From Enterobacterales bacterium CwR94 (GTDB taxonomy: Bacteria > Pseudomonadota > Gammaproteobacteria > Enterobacterales > Enterobacteriaceae), in NCBI GenBank assembly GCA_002837195.1, contig KZ478060.1:160130-224129 (forward strand): DNA of 64,000 nucleotides. Direction: 5' to 3'. Shown here piece after piece: positions 33,819 to 45,451 of this stretch; position 1 is the stretch's first letter, and each line of letters starts with the position of its first letter. Both the position numbers and the translations under genes were made by a program. The notes beneath the pieces were generated by a model. It saw only the letters and a program-made list of their open reading frames with translations. It did no database searches and was not told where the DNA came from.

Positions 33819-34177
33819 CTACTGCGCGGCCAGTTCGGCGCGTCGGCGGATGTAAATCATGTTCTGTGCCGGGGGGATTTTTCACGATTATCATCCCGCG
33901 AAGGTGCGTCAGGCCTGTATCCGATGGCCGTTAATATGTTGTTATCCTGTGCAGAATAATTAATTTCATTTCCCGCGGTCAGCCATACGGAAAGCGCTTC
34001 ACGCAGATATGTCACCGAACGGTCGAGCGCGCGTTTTTTTAACATTGCAGGCTGGTTTTTAATCCCCATCAGCTCCGGTGCCAGTGCGGCGGCCAGCTCT
34101 GCGCCGTTCTGCTGCATAAAATCATGCAGCCGGTTACGGATGCTTATACGCTGCACCTCCTCATGCGAGAAGATGTT
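33819..34177 (-). pseudogene. psu: Frameshifted, 5'-truncated psu (P4 polarity suppression/capsid decoration)
   Basis: The C-terminal two thirds of P4 Psu is clear: SHEEVQRISIRNRLHDFMQQ, ALAPELMG, LREALSVWLTAGNEINYSAQ and LTAIGYRPDAPSRDDNREK. After DNREK the frame shifts at a run of C and the tail PAQNMIYIRRRAELAAQ continues in another frame to a TAG at 33819. The N-terminal third is missing, cut by an in-frame stop just upstream. Psu is a P4 capsid decoration protein and Rho inhibitor. Here it marks the right side of the int-psu hotspot. Confidence 0.85.
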
Positions 34178-34275
34178 ACTGACATTTTTGGGTTATTTAT
34201 TATCAACGGCTTATAAGTGTCTTTGCTATCGGCGGCGATTCACTCTACGGTGAAGAGAAAGATCGAGAGGATGGC

Positions 34276-34313
34276 AATAAATAGCCATCCGGCGGCGAAG
34301 GAGGCTATTTATT
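34276..34313 (-). terminator. Perfect 11-bp inverted repeat at the end of the hsd-mcr operon
   Basis: AATAAATAGCC (34276-34286) and GGCTATTTATT (34303-34313). The stem overlaps the stop codon of the last small gene. A terminator is likely, though no separate T run follows. Confidence 0.5.
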
Positions 34314-34610
34314 CTCAGGTTTCAGTGCGTTTTTTTCAGTGATATATTGCATCGCGGCTAATAAATAGGAGGCTTTGAAAGTCACATCCTGGTAGTCCTT
34401 GGAATGTAGACTGTCACTATCTTCAAATCGCTTAACAAATGCTGCAACTTCATTCGAATTAATGCGACTGACATTGTTTTTCCCGTTTCGGATAAACAGC
34501 TTTTGTTCTTCAACATACAGAGTGAAAGGCAATTTTCTCACACTTGTAAACAGTTCAACTGGTTGGACAAAATTCTCCAACATTACATGGTAGAAATCTT
34601 TATAAACCAA
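34305..34610 (-). CDS. Small protein of unknown function downstream of mcrC
   Basis: A 101-residue acidic/basic mixed protein starting MVYKDFYHVMLENFVQPVEL and ending in a Lys-rich tail. No signal peptide or transmembrane segment is visible. It begins 21 bp after the mcrC stop in the same direction and ends within an inverted repeat, so it is probably the last gene of the hsd-mcr operon. I do not recognise a family. A modulator of McrBC, as the internal McrB product is in Escherichia coli, or an anti-restriction or regulatory partner would be possible, but this is speculation. Confidence 0.6.
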   Translation of the reverse strand: MVYKDFYHVMLENFVQPVELFTSVRKLPFTLYVEEQKLFIRNGKNNVSRINSNEVAAFVKRFEDSDSLHSKDYQDVTFKASYLLAAMQYITEKNALKPENK

Positions 34611-34631
34611 TGTTATTTCTCTCTCATCACT

Positions 34632-35990
34632 TTATCTGCCAATAAGCATAGGGTTATTAGGTTGCTCATTATGAGCTATCTGAGTCTCAACACCAGAAAA
34701 GCAGTCGAGAGAACCTTGCCATTCACCTTTCACCAATTCACAAGATTCAAGATCAAAGGGTACACACCATAGAGATAATTCTTCGTCAAAACGGAACACC
34801 GGCAATGGTGTAGCAAAGTACTGATGACGCGGATAAATCAGCATCATATTACCTTTCCCATGAAGGTACTTTTGTCCGTAGGCGAACATCTGATACAGGT
34901 CAGGCTGGCTTATTTCATACTTTCTCAGACTATCATCAGCTCTGCTATCTAATAGTTTCCATTTAGCATCGAGAACTACCGCCTGCTCGCCGGTAATCAG
35001 ATAGTCTGGTTTAAGCATGAACCATCGTTGAGATAGCTTTTCACCAATAGGAACATGCTCTAACAGGTACTGGCTCTTAGCCTGTTCTATGAGTTGGTAA
35101 TCTTGATGTAATGCTCCAGCCAGACCGTACCCTACCCAGCCCTCATATAGCTTCTCCATAGGGAACAACAATGAAATTCCCTGATACGAGCCATGTTGAA
35201 AATCTGGATTCATCTGTTCAAGAATGAGCTGGCACCACGGCTTTATACCGCGATAGCCGAAGAGATATTTGCCATCGTTCCATTGCCTCATTGGCTGTGT
35301 TGTATTGCCACAAATAGGCACTATGCCATCGAGTTGGTGGCTAAGAAAATTTGCCTGCCCCCAGCTCTGCCCTTGCTTGGTTATTTTAAGCGCCCAATCT
35401 AAAGCCGTCCTTAGCAGGCGGTTCTCGATGCGTTGAGGGGAGAACTCATCATAGCGCACATGAAAATGAGTGCCTCTGCCCGGAGGCATTCTCATTTGTG
35501 CAGTGACATTCAACTGACCACGGATGAACGCGCTATGTTCGTCCTCGAAGAGGTGATAATCGAAACGCAGCCCTTTACGCACTAAATCCGCAAGATGCCG
35601 CAAAAACTCACTGATGATCCATTCATGCAGAGGCCGGTCACTACGCTGCAATGCCGCCTGGTTCGCCTCATGGGGTGTAATCCTTAAAGAGGCGCTTAGC
35701 ATTCGGCATAAAAGCTGACGTAGGGGGACTATCTCAGTTGGTGCTTCAAATGTGGTTTTAGGCAGAATTTCGATTGACTCGCCATTCGGGGATTGTAGAT
35801 AGCCGACATAGCTTCCTAAACGCAAAAACCGCTTTCCTTCTCGGCTGAGAATTTGAGAGGTCCCACTCCACGTTTGTTGCAATTGCTCAAGCCAGGAAAA
35901 AGTTGCCTCAGAGACAATCCCCAAATCCATACTGGCTGGCTGAGAGCTATCACAGGTAAGCAGGGCATATTCCCGGACTTGGATCATCAT
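34632..35990 (-). CDS. mcrC: McrC-type nuclease subunit of a modification-dependent restriction system
   Basis: A 452-residue McrC relative, longer than Escherichia coli McrC (348). The N-terminal part contains LGSYVGYLQSPNGESIEILP, typical of McrC. The middle has FLRHLADLVRKGLRFDYH and FIRGQLNVTAQM. The PD-(D/E)XK core is at about 335-375, with LKPDYLITGEQAVVLDAKWK giving the D...D-x-K triad. McrC is the endonuclease partner that joins McrB rings on DNA. The ATG overlaps the mcrB stop by 4 nt (ATGA), so the subunits are coupled. Confidence 0.87.
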   Translation of the reverse strand: MMIQVREYALLTCDSSQPASMDLGIVSEATFSWLEQLQQTWSGTSQILSREGKRFLRLGSYVGYLQSPNGESIEILPKTTFEAPTEIVPLRQLLCRMLSASLRITPHEANQAALQRSDRPLHEWIISEFLRHLADLVRKGLRFDYHLFEDEHSAFIRGQLNVTAQMRMPPGRGTHFHVRYDEFSPQRIENRLLRTALDWALKITKQGQSWGQANFLSHQLDGIVPICGNTTQPMRQWNDGKYLFGYRGIKPWCQLILEQMNPDFQHGSYQGISLLFPMEKLYEGWVGYGLAGALHQDYQLIEQAKSQYLLEHVPIGEKLSQRWFMLKPDYLITGEQAVVLDAKWKLLDSRADDSLRKYEISQPDLYQMFAYGQKYLHGKGNMMLIYPRHQYFATPLPVFRFDEELSLWCVPFDLESCELVKGEWQGSLDCFSGVETQIAHNEQPNNPMLIGR

Positions 35991-37969
35991 GCGACAATAC
36001 CCTGATAAGCCTTTGCCGTTGTGAAGGCATGTTCATTGATGCGAAAACGCCTGTCAGACAAACTATCCGCAATATCTTGTGGGAAAAGTACAGAAAGTGA
36101 TGGTAATTGTGCTGACTTCTGCAACAGAATAAAACGGTTTTCTTTCGCTTTCACCGAGTCATTCAGCACCCAACCGATACGCTCATAATCATCAAAGAAA
36201 TACTCTCTCAGCAATGGAATGATTTTGTCCTGGAATATGCTGGCAAGACAGGCTTCGCGGTCGGTGTTCTTTTCTAATTTCTTTAGTGGCATAAAGTAAG
36301 CATGGCCAATCATATGCTCACTATCCAACAGCGTTTCGATACGCTGATTAATGCGCGTTAACAATGCTTCGATATCAACGCCAAACGCAGTGACCCCAGC
36401 TAACAGCTCCGGTCGTGCGGGCATCTCGGTAAAGCTAAAGCGTCGCCTTAGTGCCAGGTCCATTTGAATGAGTGATTTATCCGCAGTATTCATCGTCCCA
36501 ATAACATAAACATTTTGCGGTACTGAGAATATTTGTTTCGAATAGGGGAGCATTAGCGATCGCTCATCATCAGCCCCTTGCCGTTTATCTGCCTCAAGAA
36601 GCGTAATAAGCTCACCAAATATACGCGCTATATTACCGCGATTGATTTCGTCAATTATCAGTACATGTGGAAGATCCTGACTATCGACTTTCTCAACTGG
36701 AGCTAACAACTGGGTTAATTTTTCACGATCAATCGTCGTATCCTGTAACTCATAAAGGGTCATCTGAGATAACGATTTGGTGAAAATTTGCTCTTTAGGA
36801 AGACTTGGGGTGTATGTTCTTAGCCATTTAACGGAACGCATTTGATGATAATACTCACGTTCATCATTAGGTAAATAACTATACTCACTGGTAATCTCAG
36901 CTATTGCACGAAACTTATGATTTCCATCAGAGACGATGACTATATCGCCATTCTTAATAATATTTTTAAAGGTATTCACGGCAACAGCCATATAATTACT
37001 GGTGCCTTCCAGTGACTGTTTTTCTGATGCAATCCGAGCTTTAACAGACTCATAGGTAGAGCAGTTGCTAAAATCGATATCCTCTCCCCAACCTAGCAGC
37101 ACATAATTGTTTGCCAGGCAATCCTCATACACATCCTCTTCTCCCTCCATAGTATTACCCAAAGACATTTTCCAGATCCGCCGGCCTTTGAGAGAGATGG
37201 ATTGTGTTGCACTCCCATGAACCTTAACTCTGGCATTCAGGCACAGCTGTTTAAAAATACCATCCACAACTTCGTAGCGAAGCGCACCTGATTTTTCGTC
37301 AGTGGTCGCGCGAATCCCTTCGATAAAATCTTCATAGGAGAAGCTCTGGTGGAAGGTAGTAAACATAATGCGCTGCTTTTCTACTAACGCCTTATAGCGT
37401 TCTTTTACCAACTCCCGTAAGTCATCGCCATAATGCTCCCGCGCAGCCTGTTGGTACCACGCATTATCGGCAATTTTGACTGCCATTTTGGTGGTACTGT
37501 ACGTTTTACCTGTGCCGGGTGGTCCAAAGAGAATTTGGTTTAGGGGATACATTAACGATTGTTCCTTGCTTTCGTTGTCTCTTTTTAGTCCGGAGTGGGT
37601 AGTTTTAGAGGATTGACCATCCAGCAACGTTACCAGCGCCTGCAATGCTTCAACTGACTCAACATCAGCCGCAAAACCATATTGGGACGTACCGTTATCT
37701 TTCGGATAACGGCGGTAGCTGGTGCTTTTTACTTTTTCCCATAGGCAGTGGATACCCGCAATGCGATCAATCTCCGCCTTTAAAGCAAGAGTTTCTGGTG
37801 CAAGAACCAATGGGCGCTTGTTAACTACGCCGTCCTGACTGCGTTTGACATACAGATACTTTCCATTCCCGAGCGCATGCTCAGAAGCATAGCTTGGCTC
37901 GAATTTTCCAGCCTCAAGCCGGTAACCCAATTCATTCAACGCCTGGTATATCTCCAGAGAATTCAGCAT
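35987..37969 (-). CDS. mcrB: McrB-type AAA+ motor with inserted EVE-like domain
   Basis: A 660-residue McrB relative. Residues 1-115 are an N-terminal domain I do not recognise, probably the DNA reader. The AAA+ motor has Walker [10 protein letters not shown] at 148-156, Walker B VLIIDEINRGN at 436-446, the McrB hallmark GTMNTADKS near 491-499, and Arg fingers in LRRRFSF. Between Walker A and Walker B, about residues 262-405, lies an EVE/YTH-like module (RIWKMSLGN, NNYVLLGWGEDIDF, NGDIVIVSDGNHKFRAIAEI, VKWLRTY), a fold that reads modified bases. The protein would hydrolyse GTP or ATP and translocate DNA with McrC. It starts 29 bp after the hsdR stop. Confidence 0.88.
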   Translation of the reverse strand: MLNSLEIYQALNELGYRLEAGKFEPSYASEHALGNGKYLYVKRSQDGVVNKRPLVLAPETLALKAEIDRIAGIHCLWEKVKSTSYRRYPKDNGTSQYGFAADVESVEALQALVTLLDGQSSKTTHSGLKRDNESKEQSLMYPLNQILFGPPGTGKTYSTTKMAVKIADNAWYQQAAREHYGDDLRELVKERYKALVEKQRIMFTTFHQSFSYEDFIEGIRATTDEKSGALRYEVVDGIFKQLCLNARVKVHGSATQSISLKGRRIWKMSLGNTMEGEEDVYEDCLANNYVLLGWGEDIDFSNCSTYESVKARIASEKQSLEGTSNYMAVAVNTFKNIIKNGDIVIVSDGNHKFRAIAEITSEYSYLPNDEREYYHQMRSVKWLRTYTPSLPKEQIFTKSLSQMTLYELQDTTIDREKLTQLLAPVEKVDSQDLPHVLIIDEINRGNIARIFGELITLLEADKRQGADDERSLMLPYSKQIFSVPQNVYVIGTMNTADKSLIQMDLALRRRFSFTEMPARPELLAGVTAFGVDIEALLTRINQRIETLLDSEHMIGHAYFMPLKKLEKNTDREACLASIFQDKIIPLLREYFFDDYERIGWVLNDSVKAKENRFILLQKSAQLPSLSVLFPQDIADSLSDRRFRINEHAFTTAKAYQGIVA

Positions 37970-37998
37970 TTCCTACACCACTCCTTGATGAAAAAGTA

Positions 37999-41243
<3,245 letters not shown>

Positions 41244-41247
<4 letters not shown>

Positions 41248-42599
41248 GCGGTGGCCTCCTGTGGCTCCTCAATATCCCGCGTATCCGGGGCAACCCAGTC
41301 GCGGACGTCGATTTTTCCAGTAACGGCGGCAGAGATAAGGGCGGTGCGGCGTTCTTTTATTAGACTTATTGAAATTTCCGCCGTATTTATTGCTTGATCT
41401 ATTTTTGACACATTGCTGGCTATATATTCTGCAATTTTTAGCTGCTCATTTAATGGAGGGATTAGTTGAAAATAATTTCCTACCTGCTCTTGCGAAATCA
41501 TGGGAATAGCAGTTGATGATGTCTGCATTTTAACAGTATTTTGAATAAAAGAACTCATGAGACTGCAGCTCATAAACTCACCGCATATATTTAAATCACG
41601 CAGAACGATTAAACTCGGATTAATCGTCGCTTTCCCTAAGTCGTGAGTTATAAATGATACCTTACCGACGGTACTTCCGCGCTGAACAAAAAGTATCATA
41701 TTTTTATCCAACATAATTTCTGGGGATTCATAATATTTCCCCCAAGATATATATTGTGGAGAGTTTAATACTATGGAACCATCGCTTCTCATTTCTGATG
41801 CTCCGAGAACAAGAGCGCCTTCATTTTCATCAACTAAGTCTTGAACAGTGTACCCTCTGAAACCAATGCGTCCCTTAATAGTACAATAGTATTTTGCCTT
41901 AGAAAGAACCCAATGCTCCGGCACTTCTCCTAACCACTCAACACCAGAATCTTTCATCGGCACATCAGGGTTTAGCCCTTTGGTGACGGCATGGCTAATC
42001 ACTGCCTGACGTTTTTCTTTAAGAAGTTCAATTAGTTGATGTTGCTTCTCGATCAGGTTATCGATTTTTGCGGTTTCGTGATCGAGGAAAACCGCAATCT
42101 GACTTTGTTCAGAAATAGAAGGCAAAGCGAAACACAAGTTACCTAATTGTTCTGCTGATACGGCCTCAAAAGTACTGCCCGTCGCTATAGCATCAAGTTG
42201 GTATTTATATGTTGGAAGTAACCACCATAAAAAAGGAGATGTAAGTTTCGCTGAAGCAGCGATGCTACATAGTCCCCGCCCAATACCATATTTTTTATCT
42301 GCGAAATTCATGGCTCCAACAGGAGCTCGCACAGAAAACAATATATCACCTGGGTTGGCAATTTTTTTTGGCACCGGACAATATTGTTTTTCTATTGGGT
42401 TTACCTTACCAAATTCAGCATTGCCTTGAAGGAAAGCCAAGCCATCGCCCTCAATATTGCAATCATCCGAGCTAGGTGATTGGCCCATATTCAAGAACGT
42501 TTCAAGTTTTAAGCGAGTTATTTTCCAACCTAATGGCCTCACATCAAACCACTCAACCCCCGACTCCTTATACTCCGGATACGCCTTATACTTAGCCAT
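41244..42599 (-). CDS. hsdS: Type I restriction enzyme, specificity subunit
   Basis: A 451-residue HsdS with two target-recognition domains and conserved helical spacers. The first half opens YKESGVEWFDVRPLGWKITR and the second MKDSGVEWLGEVPEHWVLSK, the usual tandem family openings. Spacer helices DHETAKIDNLIEKQHQLIEL and ISLIKERRTALISAAVTGKI end each half. The recognition domains are AT-richer than the spacers, in keeping with their exchange between strains. HsdS sets the bipartite DNA target. Start and stop overlap hsdM and hsdR. Confidence 0.93.
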
Positions 42600-44959
42600 C
42601 AGGAATGTACCTCCTGCAGCAGCTTCATAATATCGGCACTGACGGCATCCAGATCGGCATCAATCTCTTCCAATGGGCGCGGCGGCTGGTAGACATAGAA
42701 ATGACGGTTAAACGGTATCTCATAACCGACAATCCCAACCTCGCCGTCTTTCGCATCGCGCTTATCGGCGTTAATCCACGCGTCAGCCACATGTGGCAGT
42801 ACTTCAGACTCGAAATAGTTTTCAATCAGGTCGCTGGTGGACACTGCCGGGTTCAGCGGCACGTTCTCGTTATCGCGCAGCTCGCCATCTTGTTCAAACT
42901 CAACCACTTTGCCTTGGTACTCAAATGCCCCGTACAGCGGTTGAGCGGCTTCTTTGAGCACCTTTTTCACCACCGGCTCGGCATCCGGGTTTTTGGTGGT
43001 GATGGCATCGATAAGCTGTTTGTTCTCTTTGGCATCCAGCTTCACGCCAGCGGTTTTGTTTGCCTCTTTCAGAGTTAACTGGAACTGATTGAAGTCGTCG
43101 CTCACCTGCGTTTTGCCACCGGCTTGCGTACCCAGAGCCGTCTGAATCTGCTGTGCTTTTTCCATTAACCCGCGCTGTGCCAGCCACAGTTTTCTGTCGA
43201 GCAGGTCTTTAATCTGCTTCTCTTTCAGCTCTGCAAATTCAGCTTTGATGATGGCGCGCGCTTCCGCTTCCAGCTCCAGGAAATCACCATAGGAGGCCTC
43301 CTGCCACTGACCCGCGAACGCGTCATACAGACGTTCCATTGGCGCGTTAAACGGCTTCGGTGCAAAGCGCAGCGTCGCAATCGCTTTATCTGTGACCTGA
43401 GCGGATAACCGCAGCGGGCGTTCAATGGTCAGGCGGCGATAGCCAAAGTCGGTGCTGTGAAAGATTTTGCTGGCGAAGGTTTTCGGCGCTTCGGTTTTGG
43501 TAGTGGCAGATTGACGGCCACGGTTGGATTTTTGCTCGGCGGCTTTTTCCAGACCCAGTTCTTCCAGGGTTGTGGCATCCACCACCTCAAACTCACCGAA
43601 GGTCTGGGTGATCAGTTTGATATCGTCTTCGTCCATCAGGTTACGCTTGGAACCCAGTGATTTACGCATTTTGCCGCACAGGTTGGTGCCATCAATCAGC
43701 TGTACTTTGCCTTTACGCTCAGGTGCTTTCTTATTGGAAAGTATCCAGACGTAGGTGGCAATGCCGGTGTTGTAGAACATGTCTGTTGGCAGCGCGACAA
43801 TGCCTTCCAGCAAATCGGCTTCCAGAATGTAGCGACGAATTTCACTCTCACCGCTGCCCGCCCCGCCGGTAAACAGTGGGGAACCGTTAAGGATAATCCC
43901 GATACGCCCGCCGTTGCTCACGGTGCCATCCACATTGTGGTTGTCGCGCATTTTGCTGATCAGGTGCATCAGGAACAGCAGCGAGCCGTCGGAAACACGC
44001 GGCAGGCCCGGGCCAAAGCGACCGTTAAAACCTTTCTGCGTATGTTCGTCGTTAATCTCGCCCTCAATCTTCTTCCAGTCCACGCCAAACGGCGGGTTAG
44101 AGAGCATGTAGTCGAACTGATCCAGCGGCAGCTGGTCGTTAGAGAGGGTGTTTCCCAGCTTAATGCGGCTGACGTCCTGACCTTTTATCAGCATATCGGC
44201 TTTACAAATCGCGTAGGACTCCGGGTTTAGCTCCTGACCAAAGGCACGCATCACCGCGTTAGCGTTCAGCTCGTGCACATATTCCATGCCCGAAGAGAGG
44301 AACCCGCCAGTACCGGCTGTCGGGTCATAAATCGTGCGGATGATGCCATCTTTAGATAAGGCATCGTCATCTTCCATAAACACCAGCGAGGTGGTCAAAC
44401 GCACGATATCGCGTGGGGTAAAGTGCTCACCGGCGGTCTCGTTGGAACTCTCCGCAAAACGACGGATTAACTCTTCAAATACCAGGCCCATATCATGGTT
44501 GGAAATGGCTTGTGGGCTGAGATCTGTGGTCGCGAATTTCTTTACCACTTTAAACAGCAGGTTGGCGTCTTCCAGCAGGGCGACGAACTCGCTGAATTTG
44601 AAGTGATCGAAGATTTCACGCGCATCGGGTGAAAACGCCTGCACGTAGCTTTCCAGGTTAGCTTTGATGTCATTTTGGCCCATCTTACCCAAATCCATCT
44701 TCGAGGTGTTGAAGAAGGAAAGTCCGCTGGCGCGCAGCAGAAACTTCTCTTTGGCATCTTCCGGCAATGGGCTGTTTTTTAACTCCTCAGACTTCGCCAC
44801 CACCGCGTCTTTGGTCTCCGACAACACGCACTCAAGGCGGCGCAGCAGGGTAAAGGGCAGGATTACGCGCCCGTACTGCGACTGCTTAAAATCACCGCGC
44901 AGCAGGTCAGCCACCGACCAGATAAATGCAGCCGTTTGAGAAAAGTTAGTGTTAGTCAT
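42599..44959 (-). CDS. hsdM: Type I restriction-modification N6-adenine methyltransferase subunit
   Basis: A 786-residue HsdM, long for the family (often 480-550), with a C-terminal extension of about 270 residues (coiled and Lys/Glu-rich around 560-620, then an acidic tail). The N-terminal HsdM_N helical domain is followed by the SAM motif [13 protein letters not shown] near 213 and the catalytic NPPFGVDW near 284. [13 protein letters not shown] is also diagnostic. It methylates adenine in the target and forms the M2S core. It is the first gene of a five- or six-gene restriction operon and is divergent from a helicase gene. Confidence 0.94.
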   Translation of the reverse strand: MTNTNFSQTAAFIWSVADLLRGDFKQSQYGRVILPFTLLRRLECVLSETKDAVVAKSEELKNSPLPEDAKEKFLLRASGLSFFNTSKMDLGKMGQNDIKANLESYVQAFSPDAREIFDHFKFSEFVALLEDANLLFKVVKKFATTDLSPQAISNHDMGLVFEELIRRFAESSNETAGEHFTPRDIVRLTTSLVFMEDDDALSKDGIIRTIYDPTAGTGGFLSSGMEYVHELNANAVMRAFGQELNPESYAICKADMLIKGQDVSRIKLGNTLSNDQLPLDQFDYMLSNPPFGVDWKKIEGEINDEHTQKGFNGRFGPGLPRVSDGSLLFLMHLISKMRDNHNVDGTVSNGGRIGIILNGSPLFTGGAGSGESEIRRYILEADLLEGIVALPTDMFYNTGIATYVWILSNKKAPERKGKVQLIDGTNLCGKMRKSLGSKRNLMDEDDIKLITQTFGEFEVVDATTLEELGLEKAAEQKSNRGRQSATTKTEAPKTFASKIFHSTDFGYRRLTIERPLRLSAQVTDKAIATLRFAPKPFNAPMERLYDAFAGQWQEASYGDFLELEAEARAIIKAEFAELKEKQIKDLLDRKLWLAQRGLMEKAQQIQTALGTQAGGKTQVSDDFNQFQLTLKEANKTAGVKLDAKENKQLIDAITTKNPDAEPVVKKVLKEAAQPLYGAFEYQGKVVEFEQDGELRDNENVPLNPAVSTSDLIENYFESEVLPHVADAWINADKRDAKDGEVGIVGYEIPFNRHFYVYQPPRPLEEIDADLDAVSADIMKLLQEVHS

Positions 44960-45451
44960 GAAGCCCTCGGAAGAGATCGCAGCCCTGGAGCAAAATGCTC
45001 AGGCAAAAAATCGTTTTGGAATACTGTGCGCAAAATAATACCTGCTACAGGGACTATCGCAACCGATATGGGACAAAGAAATGGCCCGTCTCAGGAGGAG
45101 CATCCAATATGTGACAAAAAGCTATTCGGAAAGGGAAGCATTGTGCTGTCTTAAGTTTCACATGACGTTCACACGCAGCTGGGTAATCAGTATCGAAGTA
45201 AATAGCCAAAGACAGGTTTGAGTTGGGCCAGTTTAATCAGATGATCTCCATAGCCCAACGATGGCTGGTGGGCTGTTTCTTAGTGTCTAATTTCTATTTG
45301 GTTTTTCTAAGTGCTATTGGACCCTGCACTTAGTTATCAGCCCAAAAATAAACAAATTATTGCGATCGTCTTCGCATCGTGGACAATGTTGAATCATAAG
45401 CAATGTTTATATCAATGAATCAATAACTTTTATTAAGTCACGGGATGATCA
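44960..45451. other. Divergent intergenic region, hsdM / helicase
   Basis: 492 bp, AT-rich towards the helicase. It should carry two divergent promoters. A stem AGCCCA / TGGGCT (45252-45257 and 45269-45274) is present. No credible gene was found; an open frame at 44936-45154 starts inside hsdM. Confidence 0.4.

Larger units (their letters stand above)
30808..34190. mobile_element. Remnant of a P4-like satellite prophage at leuX
   Basis: Starts at the 3' end of leuX. It contains a broken P4-type integrase (plus strand), an AT-rich cargo ATPase gene (plus strand) and a frameshifted psu (minus strand). This matches the int-cargo-psu order and orientation of P4 satellites. The delta, sid, alpha and regulatory genes are absent, and I did not find a second copy of the leuX 3' end or a canonical cos site. 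The right boundary is therefore approximate. Confidence 0.8.

Noticed and set aside
33667-33894. 75-codon minus-strand frame beside psu
   Set aside because: Its first part is the psu remnant read in a shifted frame; no ribosome site and no family.
33857-34156. An intact 99-aa gene starting GTG within psu
   Set aside because: The protein is homologous to the middle of Psu, and the homology continues upstream of the GTG and downstream in another frame, so it is a pseudogene fragment.
44936-45154. 72-codon frame in the hsdM/helicase intergenic region
   Set aside because: Starts inside hsdM on the opposite strand, no ribosome site, no family.
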